Shown here piece by piece: positions 10,239-22,004 of a stretch of 64,000 nt of DNA. The notes beneath the pieces were generated by a model. The model ran no database searches and had not been told where the DNA came from. It saw only the letters and a list, made by a program, of their open reading frames with translations. The translations under genes were made by a program, and so were the position numbers. This DNA comes from Mycoplasmopsis synoviae ATCC 25204 (GTDB taxonomy: Bacteria; Bacillota_I; Bacilli_A; Mycoplasmatales; Metamycoplasmataceae), in assembly GCF_000969765.1 (NCBI RefSeq), contig NZ_CP011096.1:558001-622000 (forward strand). Reading direction: 5' to 3'. Positions within the stretch are counted from its first letter, which is position 1. Each line of letters opens with the position of its first letter.

Positions 10239-11597
10239 TTAAATTTTAATATCATCTACTGAAGCAATATATGAGAATTTTTCTGGATTTAAATCTAAAA
10301 ATTGACCTTTTAAAATTTTCTCAACTGAACTAATTGTATCTTCCAATTTAACAAAAACACCACTTTTAAGTGTAAAATGTTCTGTCGTATAGAAATTTTG
10401 TGAGAAGAATTTTTGTAATTGTAAAGCTTTTTTAACAATTGTTTTAGATTCATCGTCTAATTCATCAAAACCTAAAATTAACATAACATCTTCGATTTCT
10501 TTATATTTTTGCAAAATATATTTAGTTTCTAAAATGGCATTATAATGCCTTTGACCGATGAATTCAGGATTAACATTATTTGATGAAGAAACTAAAGGAT
10601 CAAAAGCAGGAAAAATATTTTTAGCACTAATTTCTCTTGAAAGCACTAATGAAGAATTTAAGTGATTAAATACAGCTACAGCTGAAGGATCAGACAAATC
10701 ATCCATTGGTAAGAAAACAGTTTGAAAGGAAGTAATTGAACCATTTTCATTATTAAATAATCTTTGTTCTGCTTGCGAAATTTCAGTGTTTAAAGTTGCT
10801 TGATAACCACCGATTGAAGGTTTTTTATCTAAAGAAGCGGCAACTTCATTTCCAGCTTGTAAAAAACGGAAAATATTATCAATAAATAATAAGACATTTT
10901 CTTTATTATTATCTCTTAAATATTCAGCAGCTGTAATACCTACTGGAACAATGCTCATTCTTGCTCCAGGATTTTCATTCATACGAGAAACATACATTAC
11001 TGAATTTTTCATTAAATTAGATTCGCTTAAATCATTATAAAGTTCAATAGCTTCTCTTGAACGTTCACCAGAACCTATAAAAATAGCAGAAGTGTTTTCT
11101 TTTTGTTTTGATAAATTGAAAATAATTTCTTTCATTAACACAGTTTTACCAACACCTGCTCCACCAAAAATTCCAATTTTATCCCCTTCAAAAATAGGCA
11201 CAAAAAAGTCAATTGCTTTAATACCAGTAACTAATAATTGGTGTTTTTTAGTATAGTTAGTATTATTTTTAATTGTTGAATTCATTTCAACTTTAGTAAC
11301 ATTAGTAATTTCTGGGCTACTTAAATTATTACCTAAAATATCATAAATATGTCCTTTAGATAAATTGCCAACTGGCACTTGGAATGAATGATTTAGAACT
11401 TGAATTTCTTGGCCAATTGCCAAATTATCTTGTGAATCAACTAAAACAGCTAAAAGAGTTTTTTCGTCAATGACTTTTTTAACAATTAAATAAGCATTAT
11501 TAGCAGTTTTTAATAAAGTGTTAATTGCTGGTAAAGCTTCATTAGTAAAACTTACTTGTACAACATCAGATCAAATTTTAGTTATTTTAGCACTCAT
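10239..11597 (-). CDS. F1-like ATPase beta-type catalytic subunit
   Basis: Encodes 452 residues, starting at an ATG that overlaps the alpha-like stop by one base (TAATG). Walker A is GGAGVGKT (about 145-152). The catalytic Glu lies in GSGERSREA, and Walker B ends FIDNIFRF. The IGGYQATLNTE, GSITSFQ and PMDDLSDPSAV stretches are classic F1-beta signatures. It hydrolyses or makes ATP in the alpha3-beta3 headpiece. The gene belongs to a seven-gene cluster of the F1-like/X0 type and not to the housekeeping atp operon: there are no a, b or c subunits, and unrelated membrane proteins are encoded instead. It is the last gene of that cluster. Confidence 0.93.
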
Positions 11598-13141
11598 TAT
11601 TTATCTCCGAATAATTGTTTATATACTTTATCTAAAGTTTTTTCGTCAACAATGGCAAAAACTTTTTTAGCTACTATTTTTCAATTTAATTTGTATTTTA
11701 ATGAGAATTTAGCAAGTAAATAAACAAAATATTCTTTAACTAAATTTTCATCTTTAACTTGATTATTAATTAAATCGTTAATTACTTTTGCACATTCAGC
11801 ATTTTCTTTTTCATAAGCAATTAAAAATCTAATTGCCAAGTGAATATCATCATCATTTAAATTATTTAAAAGATTTCATTCAATTAACTTTGAAACTAAG
11901 AAAATATCTTTTTCATTGTAAGAAGTAATACCTTTTTGATTAAACATTTTTTCAATTTGTTCACCAGAAAGCATTAAAGAATTAATATCATCATTTAAAT
12001 CGTATTTGACAGCTACTAATTTAGCTTGTTTTTTAAAGGCTTTATATAAACTACCAATTGTTTTAGCAGTATTATTCATTAATTTATTTTGTACTGAACT
12101 GCCAATACGAGAAACAGATAAATTAACATCTATAGCTGGATATTTATTTAAAGCAAATAATTCACTATTAGTTACAATTTGTCCATCAGTTATAGAAATA
12201 ATGTTTGAAGCAATTAAAGAAGTAATATCATTATCTACTGTTTGTAATATTGGTAAAGCAGTAATTGATTTACGATTTTTAAATTTACCACTTCTTTCTA
12301 ATAATCTCGCATGAGCATAAAACATATCCCCAGGAAAGGCTTCTTTACCTACTGGTTTGTTAATTAATAAAGCAATTTCTCTATAAATATTTGCATGTTT
12401 AGTTAAATCATCAAAGACAATTAAAACATCATTTTCATAAGATAAATTTTCAGCATGAGCCATTGCTATGTATGGAGCTAAATATTGTTCATATGGTTTT
12501 TCACTTGGAGCATTGATTACAATGGTATATTTATGTGCATCATGTTCTTTTAATAAAGCATAAACATTAGCAATTTCATTTTGATTTTGACCAATTGCTA
12601 CATAAATACATTTTACATTTTTATCTTTTTGATTAATAATAGTATTTAAAGCTATAAATGATTTACCTGTTTTTCTATCACCAATAATTAATTCTCTTTG
12701 TCCTTTACCAATAGGTATAAGTAAATCAATTAATGAATAACCAGTATTTAATTGTTCTTCTAAAGGTAAATAAGTCATTAAATGATTATTTACATTAAAA
12801 ATATGACTTTTTTGAGGAAGAAAATTAATTAAATTTAAATTAATAAATTCTTGCTGGTGTAATATTTTGCCATAAATATCAATAATTTTGCCAAAATAAT
12901 CATTAGTAGTTTCAATAGTTTGGTTACTATTGGTTGCTTTAACAACTTCAGAACCAATTTTATAATCTTCTTGATTTAATTTAATTAAACAAAAAGCTTT
13001 ATCTTCACTAGCAGAAATAACCATTAAAATAGCATCTTTATTATTTGCTAAATGATAAAGTTCATTTTGTTTAAAAGAACTTTTGCCGCTTATTTCAACA
13101 ACATAATCAGAAACAGCTGAAATATATAATTTATTTTCCAT
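11597..13141 (-). CDS. F1-like ATPase alpha-type non-catalytic subunit
   Basis: Encodes 514 residues. The alpha-type P-loop is GDRKTGKS (154-161). AIGQNQNE carries Gln where beta has the catalytic Glu, and [10 protein letters not shown] holds the Arg finger reaching the neighbouring catalytic site. The frame passes through a TGA (Trp) at 11873-11875, adding about 93 C-terminal residues. It overlaps the upstream gene by 11 nt and the beta-like gene by one. The N-terminal beta-barrel region is divergent. It is clearly an alpha homologue; its assignment to the X0-type ATPase rests on context. Confidence 0.92.
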
Positions 13142-15143
13142 TATTTAATTCCTTTATTTTTTGTTTTTTAGTAGTTGAATTCATAATGCTTAATGTAATC
13201 ACACTAACAATTAAAACGGCAATGACAACACCTAAAGTAATTAAAGTAGTAGTGCTTGTAGCATTTGATGTTAAATTTTGTTTGATAATTAAATCATTAT
13301 AAGCTTTTAAATATTGCGAACTTTCTTGTTCTAAATTATCTTGATCTAAAGTTTTATTTTGTGTTAAAACTGCTAAATTTAAAAATTGTTGTTGTAATAA
13401 TGCTAATTTAGTATTAAAAGCTTTAAATTGTTCTTGATCAAAATTATTTTCACTATTAATGCGATCTAAATCAAGAATTAAAAGTGGTAAAGAATTAATT
13501 GCTTTATTTAAATTTTCAATATTTAAATTTAATAAGGCAAAATTTTTAGTAATAAGTTCATTTAATTGAACATCTTTTAATTGTTTTAAGTAATTGTTAT
13601 AAATTTCTCGATAAGTACTTGTTAAATAACTAAAGTATGATAAACGAGAAATAGTTTGATTATGAATAGAATTAGTAAATAAATCCGCCATTAAACTAAT
13701 TAAATTTTCATTTGTTAATTCATTAGTAAAAGTTTCATTATTAGCTTTAATAGTTGTATTATTTTTTTGATCTTGAATTAACGCATCTTGTAAAATTTTA
13801 AATTGAGATGAATTTATTGTTTGTATAGCTAGAAAAATTTGATTAAAAACTGCTATTGATAAATTACGATTGCCTAAAACGCTTAAATCTAAATCGGCTT
13901 TAATATTTAAAGCATTGTAATAATATTGCATCATTTGATTTATTGCATTAGAAGCAACTTCTAATGATTGTACATATTTACTATCATTATATTTAGTTAC
14001 TGTTCTTTCATAAGTAGTTTGTGTGTTATTGGTATTATTTGTTAGTTGAATTTTTGCAAGTAAATTACCATTTTGATCTTCTCTTAATTCAATAACACGA
14101 TAACTAATATTTTGTAAAATAGGATTAAAAAAGAAAATTGCGTCTTGATTAAAAATAGTACTATTAGTATTTAATAAATTAATTAAATTTTGATTACTAT
14201 TTAATAAATAATCAGCTCTTAAAATAGGACTTAGCCGCGGTACATTTTCTTGAGCCACATCAATTTCAATACCTTCCACAGGTTCTGGATCTATTGGTAA
14301 AATAGGAGGAATTGGAGGCTGTGGCATTTCTTCTGGTTCATTGAATTCTTTATTTTGTTTTAAGTCAAACTCTAATGATCTTTTGTTAATATTATTTGCA
14401 ATAAAACTATCAAAATTTTCATAACCTTCTGGAGGTAATAGTTCTATTGACCCATCTGCTTTAACTTCGAATCTTTTTTGATTATTTTCATAATTAGGAA
14501 AATCATTTTCATTTACAAAAATAGTTTTTCAATCATTTGCAAAATTAGTTAAATAAGTTCCATGCTGCAATAAAATTTTTTCTTGAGTTAAATTATTTTC
14601 AATAAGTTTTTTTTCTTCTCCATAATCAATTTTACTGTTTTTATCTATATCCTTAGTTTTAGCATAATCTAAAGGATTGCTTTCACCAATCATTACATTA
14701 TCATAGGGATTTCCTAAATATTTAACATTAGCAAAATAATAAGAAGGACTAAATAAAAGATCATCAAAAATAAAATTTAATCCATTTGCCAATGGATCAG
14801 CAACCATTTTTTCTTTATTATTATTCAAATATTGAATGACTTTCTTTTGATAAGCTATTTTTACTAAATTTTCAATATTGGGTTCTACTTCGTTTTTTCT
14901 CTCTAATTCTGCTATTTCTAAATCAATATTTTTAATAGCATTATCTAATATTTCGGGCAATCTCTCTGATATTATTTGTTTTTGTTTTTCTTTTGCTGCT
15001 ACAAAATCAGTTTTTTCTTTAGGGGCATTTTCATTATTATTATTATTATTATTAGAATTATTATCTGTTTCTGCTGATAAAACAAAAACAATTGGAATAG
15101 TACTAATAATAGGAGCAAAAGATAAAAGTTTTTTTATTTTCAT
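13131..15143 (-). CDS. X0 cluster protein with signal/anchor and C-terminal membrane segment
   Basis: Encodes 670 residues. An N-terminal hydrophobic segment (residues 5-24) is followed by Asn-rich sequence (a run of Asn). There is a long helical central region and a Pro-rich stretch ([10 protein letters not shown]), and near the C-terminus one strong membrane helix ([17 protein letters not shown]) with a short basic tail. The predicted topology is a large domain outside the membrane, anchored at one or both ends. No known Fo subunit is recognisable. It overlaps the epsilon-like and alpha-like genes by 10 and 11 nt, so it should be made together with the headpiece. It could couple the ATPase to surface partners such as MIB/MIP; that is inference. 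Confidence 0.8.
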
Positions 15144-15592
15144 GGTTCCTCACATGCGAAAAGAGAGAAATAAATTTGAGCTTTTAAACGGTAAGCTTTT
15201 TGTTTTAAAATTAGTAAATTAGCAATATTGCTTGCGTTATTATTCTCATTAATTTGAAATGTTTTTAAAAGAATGTCTTTTTTCAATTTACTATATTCTT
15301 GATTAAGTTTTTTTAATTCATTTTTGTTTTTATCATTTTGTTCATAAACAAAATATTCTTGATTGTAATATAAATTTATTTGACCTTTATTACTTTGAAT
15401 TAATAATGAATCAAAGAAAATAAAATATTCTTTTTTATTATAAGTTAAAGAACATAAAACATTTTGAAAACTTAATAAAGCATTATTTTCAATTTTATTT
15501 CATTTATCATTTAAATTAAAATTAACTTTAAAATCAGTTGCTTTTACTGTTGTTTGAATATTTTTAGCAGATAAAAGATTTAATTGAATCAT
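15134..15592 (-). CDS. F1-like ATPase epsilon-type subunit (putative)
   Basis: Encodes 152 residues. The N-terminal half is rich in predicted beta strands (VNFNLND, EYFIFFDSLLIQ, INLYYNQEYFVYE). The C-terminal half is helical and Lys-rich. This is the two-part build of F1 epsilon, though sequence identity is too low to be sure by eye. The ATG shares one base with the gamma-like stop (TAATG), and the gene overlaps the next by 10 nt. In the published F1-like/X0 clusters an epsilon-like gene of this size is present. Confidence 0.6.
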
Positions 15593-16476
15593 TATTTTTG
15601 TCCGCCTTTTTCATGTAATAAATCTTTTTTCTTAGATAAAATAGAAATTTCTTCAATTTCTTTTTCTCTTTTAGCTTTCAATAATGTTCTTTTTTGAAAT
15701 TTAATTTTTTCTTCAAGGTCATTTAAAGTACTATTTTGTGCAACCAATTTATATTTTTCGTAAATTAATGCTGATTCAGTTAATAAAGTATATAAAGCAA
15801 AAATTAAATATGATTCTAATTCAGAATTGATAAATTCATCTAAATTCTGTCCTATTTTATGAGAAGATAAATTTGATTTAAATAAAGATGAAGATTGATG
15901 ATGTTTTAAGACAAAATTATTTTCGTAAATAGGTAATAATTGAATATGTTTTTGTTTGATTTTTGAAGAATTAATTATAACATTTAAATTAACAAAATCT
16001 TGAGTTTGAAAACTATTAATAATAATTTTAGGTAGAATTTGACTTAAATAAGTAATTTCATTTTGTTTGTAACTGAATAATATGTGATAATTATGTTTTT
16101 GTGCAAATCTAATTGCTCTTTCACCAATTACAATAATTTGATCATTATTTTTATCAATAACATTAACTAAATGTTTTTCATGTTTTTGATATGAATTAGT
16201 ACTATATTTTTCCTCTTCACTAATATAAACTCATAAAGTTTTTAATTTAGTAAAAGAAATTAAATTATTTTTTTTATTTAAAGTAGCTTGATCAGAACTA
16301 AATTTTTTTAAAACTTCTTCAATTATGTATTTAGAATAATTCATACGATCTAAATAAAAACTAATTGATCTAGAAAGTTTTAATAAATTAACTAGAGTAA
16401 TATTTTTGTTAGATTCAACAATTTTATAAATTTTTTTTAAGGAATTATATCTAGTTTCAATAGATTTTTTATTCAT
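15592..16476 (-). CDS. F1-like ATPase gamma-type central stalk subunit (putative)
   Basis: Encodes 294 residues. The N-terminal helix (KSIETRYNSLKKIYKIV) and the C-terminal helix (LTESALIYEKYKLV, then STLNDLEEKI) are placed as in F1 gamma, where the two form the rotating coiled coil. Between them is an alpha/beta middle part (IIVIGERA). The C-terminal LTES-A-E-K pattern is the best gamma signature. The start at 16476 follows from the ATGA-type overlap with the upstream gene (8 nt). It would transmit rotation between headpiece and membrane part. Confidence 0.72.
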
Positions 16477-16999
16477 CGATAAATTTTTCCCCAATAAATA
16501 ATTTATATCCTAATTGACTTTTAAAGATAATACAATCTCTTAAAAACTCAATTTTAAAATTGTTATCTAATAAATTGTTTAAAAAAGTATTTAAATTTGC
16601 TTTTATTGCATCATTATTTGAAGTTAAATCAATGTCAGCAACATTTGAATTAGCTTTAAAATCTATTTTAGGTACAAAAGCATTCAAATTAAATCTTGGA
16701 TCACGACTAAAAGTTAAAACAAATTGGTCCAAAACTAAATTCTTTTTTGACACAAAGAAATTTTTTAATAATGTAAATAAATGATTTTTTAATTCTTCTT
16801 CAGAATGATTGAATTTTAAAGAAAAAGAATTTCAAAATTGTTCATAGTCAATAAAATTATTAGTATTTTTTACATTATTAAATTCTTGTAAAATTTTGTT
16901 TTTATATTCTTGAGCCTTTTTATTAAATTCAAGAATAATTTTTTGATTATTGCTTATTTTTTTACTTTTAGTTAGATTTTTTTGATGCTTTTTGAACAT
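16469..16999 (-). CDS. X0 cluster protein, 176 residues
   Basis: A soluble, Lys/Asn/Phe-rich protein whose N-terminal 60 residues form a basic helical stretch. It overlaps the membrane gene upstream by 32 nt and gamma by 8 nt. Its place next to gamma, and its size, would suit a peripheral-stalk or delta-like component, but I see no diagnostic motif, so the function is unassigned. Confidence 0.72.
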
Positions 17000-18434
17000 G
17001 TTCTTTGCCTTTCTTAATGTTTTCTTTATTTATGATATTTTTAATTATTTTAGTTAAAATAGCATAAATAATTGGTGAAATTACCATTAATAAACTTATA
17101 ACTAAAGAAGCTAAAACAAATACGGTTGCTATATCAAAAATATGTGTTCAAACTAATAAATAATAATTATTTTCATTCGTAGTTAAATATAATAAATTAC
17201 TAAAAATCAAAATTGCACTACCCGCTATAAGATAAAAACAAAGAAGTAAATTTTCAAAAGAATTTAACTTATATTTATTTTTTAAAAGTAGAGTTAAATA
17301 ATTAATAAATACTAAAGTTAAACAAGTAATATTAATTATTAAGCGATTTTGAAAATTTAATAATAAATTTGCAATTAATAGTAAAAAAGAATTAATTAAT
17401 AAATTTAAAATAAAATATTTTTTTTGATCGAAATTATTAAATCATTTTTGTAAAAAAATAGTTAAAAAGATAAAACTTAAAGATAATAAAATAATTAAAG
17501 AAATTACTAAAACAAAAATAATTAATTCATTGTTATTTTCAATTTTAAAAATTAATTCTTTTGTTTTAGTTTTGAATAAAGCATAAAAAGCAAAAATTAT
17601 CGATGCTAAAAATAACATTAAAAAGTTTTGAACTAAGTGTTTTAATATTTTATTTCTTATAACTGAATTAAAGATTTTATTTTTATTAGCAAAAAATTTA
17701 TGTGCAATCATTAAAGCAAAAACAAAAATTAAAGCAAATATAATTAAATTTTTATAAATTGGTGTAACAACAAAAATTCTTTGTAAATGATTAATAAAAG
17801 AATTATTAATAAATATTGCGGTAATTTGTTTATCAGCTAAAAAAACTTGTAAAACATAAAAACCTATTACAATTAAAACAATTTTAATTAATAAATAACT
17901 TATTTCTAAAATAATCTTTTTTAAATCTAAAGTAAAGTATTTTTTTTGCATACTTAAACTAAAGAAATCATAACTTAAATCAATAATCAATAATGGAATA
18001 ATTACAAAAGAATTTCTTAATAAAGTATTAGCTTGTGTATTAGAATTAACATTTAAACTAAAAGCAAATAAAACTAATAAAGCTAAAGCATAAAAATTAT
18101 AAATAACATACCATGTAATATATTTAGAAAATTTTAAGTTATTTTTATTGACTAAAAAATAACTTTTCATAGTACTTATTATTATTAAAAGACCAAAGAG
18201 AATTACAGTATAAAATACATAGAAATTTGATCCTTTATGTAAAGTATAAGAAGTGTTAAACAAATCTTCATAAGAAAGTAAATTAACACTTAAATGCTTC
18301 ATAGCAAATTCAAATAAGAAGCCAAAAATAACAACAAAGATAAACAGAGTAGATAAAGCTATAACTCTTAAAATATTTTCTTTTTCTCAATTGAATCTTA
18401 AAACTTTTGAATTATTCAAACGAGATGATTTCAC
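16968..18434 (-). CDS. X0 polytopic membrane subunit of the F1-like ATPase
   Basis: Encodes 488 residues with about 11-12 predicted membrane helices (IALSTLFIFVVIFGFLF, FYTVILFGLLIIIS, LIIFALIFVFALMIAH and others). It has no resemblance to Fo subunit a or c. The GTG start at 18434 is chosen because GGAGG lies eight bases before it and the frame extends upstream of the first ATG. The gene begins inside MIB2, overlapping its end by 23 nt, and overlaps the next gene by 32 nt. It is the likely membrane sector (X0) through which the ATPase works; the coupled substrate or force is unknown. Confidence 0.82.
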
Positions 18435-20490
18435 TATTTCCTCCATTAGTATCAAAGTTGCTTGGTTTTACAATTGCTCTTTTACCAAAAGTAGTAAAGG
18501 CTTGAGAATTATTTAATGTATTTGCCATTACTTCATTGTCCACATATACAGTATTGAAAACTGCTTTGCCTGATTCAATTAATCCATAAAGTTCTGGACC
18601 TCAATTATTGCCTAAATCAACCGCGTTACCTTTTATATAAAGTGTATCAACTTTTTGAGGAGAAACAAACATTAACTTAGGACGATCGGGTCCTTTAATT
18701 AATAAAGCTGATCATTGTTGTAAATGAAGCGTTTTTGCATCAACAGTGAAAACATTAGTCTTATTAAATAAAGTTAATTTCTTAAAAACACGATCATAAA
18801 AATTCATATCTTGTAAACTTCTTATTTCTGGTATATTTGAAAAATCTAAGTAAGTTGGTCATGAGCCATCTCCAAATTGACCTTGGAAGATTCTCTCACC
18901 AAATCTATCGTTAAGAGCAATTTTAAGTCCTTCATTAATTTGATTTAATGACATACCTTTATCAAATTTTAAAGTATTAAATACTATTGATCCAGGCATA
19001 TCACGATTATTACCAGGTATGCCAGGAAAACCTATGTCATAGTTATAATCAAAAGTAATATTTTTTACTCCTTTAAGTGCATAAGGATTTATAGCTCAAT
19101 CATCAGCTATAGTATTGCTTGAATTATATAAATCAATTTCTTGAATTTTTTTGTCTTTCAAACCAATTAATGATGAAGTGTCTTTGCCTTCGAAAAATAG
19201 CGTTAATTTTTGAATTGAATCAGGCATTTTAGAAAGAATTTGGCTAAAATCTTGAGTTTTATCAATTAATCCCATGTTCCTTATAACAATACCATCAATT
19301 TTTCTGCCTGCTCTTGTTGCATCTTGTAAGAATTTAAGGAAACTATTGTATCCTTCTCTATTTGTTGCATCAAGTACTGCCATAACTCTTTTTGTGCCAA
19401 CTTGTGATTTAGCATAATCACTAGTTGGAGTATATTCTAATACAGTAATACCTTTATTTGATTCCGCACCGTAATTTCTATAACTATTTGTTACATCTGT
19501 TTTACTAAATCCTTCGTAATCTAAATTACGAATTACACCAGAAGTTCTTTTATATTCTGTATTGTAAGGAAAATATCTTCTATTATTGTCTGCAATTAAT
19601 TTATTTCTTACTACGTTATCACTATGATCAGCAAAACCTCAAACATTACCGAATGAACCTCATTGTAAACTAGGAACCATACCTTTAGCTAACATAGCAT
19701 CAAGATCTCTTTGATAGTTTTCTCACATTAATTTAAATGACAACGAATAATTGTGCCAATTATCTTTATAAGGTCAGCCAATAGCATTTGCTTTTTCTTC
19801 AGTAGTTCTACCATCATTTACAATTAAACCATTTAATAAAGAACTTCAATCATTATCTTTTTCATTTTTTGTATAAGCGTTTAATTTTCTTATATCATTA
19901 ATTGATTTATTAATTTCATCAATTTGTTCTTGTGTGAATTTAGTTGGAATATTTTGAGAAATTCTTACTAAATTATTTATTGCTGTTTTGATAGTTCTTT
20001 TTTCTGTTTCGCTTAATTGACCTTTAGGAGTTTCCACAGGTTTGAGCGTACTAAAATCTAAATCAGGTAAATTATTTATATTAACAATACCTTCAGAAGA
20101 TTGAGGTAACATATCTTCTATTGTTGGTTTTTTAGGTTCGGGTTCTGGAATAGGTTCCGGATCAGGCTCAGGTTTAGGTTTCACAGGAGGTTCAGGTTCC
20201 ACAGGAGATTCAACTTGATTTTCTTCTTTATCGTTAACTACAGGAGTTATTGTTTCTTCTTTTATTTCTTTTAAATTGTTATCTTTATTTGAGGAATTAA
20301 TATCATCAGTTTCAACATTTTTTAAATTTAAAACTGATTTATCACCTCTTGAAACAATAATAACATTTAAGTCTCTAGCTTTATCACTAGAATTATCAAT
20401 TATAACTTTAGCCGTTACTGCTCCAGCAACACCTAAAATACTAATAGCACCAAAATTAATTAATAATTTAATCTTTTTTGCTTTTATCAT
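18412..20490 (-). CDS. mib: MIB-type immunoglobulin-blocking surface protein, copy 2
   Basis: Encodes 692 residues and has the same plan as copy 1: N-terminal anchor, acidic Pro-rich linker (PEPDPEPIPEPEP), leucine-rich-repeat-like block (KLTLFFEGKD, IQEIDLYNSS) and a C-terminus ending EIISFE. The first ~85 residues are almost identical to copy 1, while the later parts diverge and should change antibody specificity or affinity. It lies 28 nt after the decayed MIP2, and its 3' end contains the ribosome-binding site and start of the X0 membrane subunit. That overlap ties its expression to the ATPase genes. Confidence 0.85.
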
Positions 20491-20518
20491 GCTTCCTCCA
20501 TAAAATATTAAAATTTTA

Positions 20519-21761
20519 TTAATTTTTGAATTTAAATTCTTCTGGAATTTTATTTATTCCATTAGGGAATAATGCTGTTTTAATATTTGCGTTTAATGAC
20601 TCTAAGGCTTGACGGTATGAAGTTCTTTGATTTTTACCACCACCATAAATTAAATCATATTCTTCTAATTGGTATTTACCATAAAAACCATTGTAACTTT
20701 CACCTTCACTTCTAAAAGCTTGAGTAAATGCTGTTAAAGAAACACCGGCTCCATCTGCTGTAGCAAAATTAGTTCCTACGATTTTATTATCAATTGTTCT
20801 TAAGCTTGAGCCAGAAGCCCCACCTAATGGTTGTCATGAATTAAGAGAATAACCTAATCCATAATTAGTATATTGATTAGCTTGATAATTTGACTCAGTA
20901 TCTTTTATAAAATTATAAACATAACCAACATTTTTTTCAGCTTGAATTAAAGGATTAGAAATAGTAAAATCAGTAATTCCGGGCATATTTAAAAAGTTTC
21001 TAATACTTAAATACCGCCGTATTCTTTAGTTCCGATAATACTATTTTCTTTACCTTCAGCTATATAAATTGGTTTATTAATTCATAAACTTTGACTATCT
21101 TCTTCTAATTGATCAACAACAGTATCATAAGTTTTTTCTAAGTGATTATCAGTTGAAGAAATTGGGAATCCCACTGAAATAAAGTTTAAACTAGCTTTTT
21201 TAGCATTTGTTTTTTGACCATTAGTAAGTGTAACATCATTAATAATAGCTTTTTGATCTTCTTCATAAGTTGCTTTTAAAGATTTAGAAATAAAACTAAT
21301 TTGATCTTTTTTCTCTCAATTTGCATAATTTGAAGTAGCTATTTTAGCTAATTCTCTGGCATTTTCTACAACATTTTCTTGATCGCTTGTTGGTTGTAAG
21401 GTATTTCTTGTAGTATATTTGTAAGTATCATTTACACCGCTTGGATGATTAAAATCGATTTCAAGAACAGCAAAATCGGCCGATTCTTCAATTTGACTAA
21501 TTGGAGAAGGAGGATCTATATAATCTTTAGGACTTGTTTTAAGAAAATCTACACCAGCATAAACTAATTTAACTTGTTCTGGTTTAAAGTAAATTTTTCT
21601 GCAGTGTAAGCTAAATCATTAACATTTAATCATTGATTTAATGGCGTATTTTCATTAAAATGTGTTAAAGAAATTTGTTTTGTAGTTCCTAAAAACCTTT
21701 ATCAATTTGTCTTTTAGCTTGATCATATTCTTTTCTAAATTCTAAATCCAAAGTTTCTCAT
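20519..21761 (-). pseudogene. Decayed and truncated MIP protease, copy 2
   Basis: Nearly identical to the C-terminal half of MIP1. It keeps the GGASGSS serine motif and the VLEIDF aspartate region. A 13-bp deletion near 21010 (present in MIP1 at about 8171-8183) and a one-base deletion near 21589 break the frame. The part coding for the N-terminus, signal peptide and catalytic His is gone, replaced at 21762 by the end of an IS element. It cannot make an active secreted protease. Confidence 0.88.
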
Positions 21762-21819
21762 TGTATATAAGTAATAAGGTAAAAGGTATAAAAAAGAGCT
21801 TCCAACTTGGAAACTCAGG
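21762..21819. mobile_element. IS1634-like element, right-end scar (copy D)
   Basis: Fifty-eight bases match the right ends of the complete copies (28830-28887 and 33984-34041) up to the terminal ...AACTTGGAAACTCAGG. No transposase remains. It marks the point where MIP2 was cut. Confidence 0.85.
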
Positions 21820-22004
21820 TTTTAATTTTTAAATAAATTATTTCTAGTCAAATATATTAAAAATACACATTTTAGTTTTTAAAATGCGTATTTTTAATAA
21901 TTTAAATATTTAATTTAATAATAAATTTTCTAAAAATTTTATTTAAATTTATGAAATTAATATTACTTGATATTATGATTTAATTTATTTTTTAATATCA
22001 ATAA
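21820..22004. other. AT-rich spacer upstream of the IS scar
   Basis: No gene is visible. A hairpin-like inverted repeat (TTAAAAATACACATTTT around AGTTTTTAAAATGCG and TATTTTTAATAATT, 21859-21905) lies downstream of the large lipoprotein gene and may end its transcript. Confidence 0.35.

Noticed and set aside
11876..13141. Alpha-like subunit ending at 11876 and a separate small gene after it
   Set aside because: The apparent stop is TGA (Trp); the frame continues to the TAA that overlaps the beta-like ATG.
13131..15143. Two separate genes (13131-14327 and 14529-15143)
   Set aside because: Same frame with only a TGA (Trp) at the join; one 670-codon gene.
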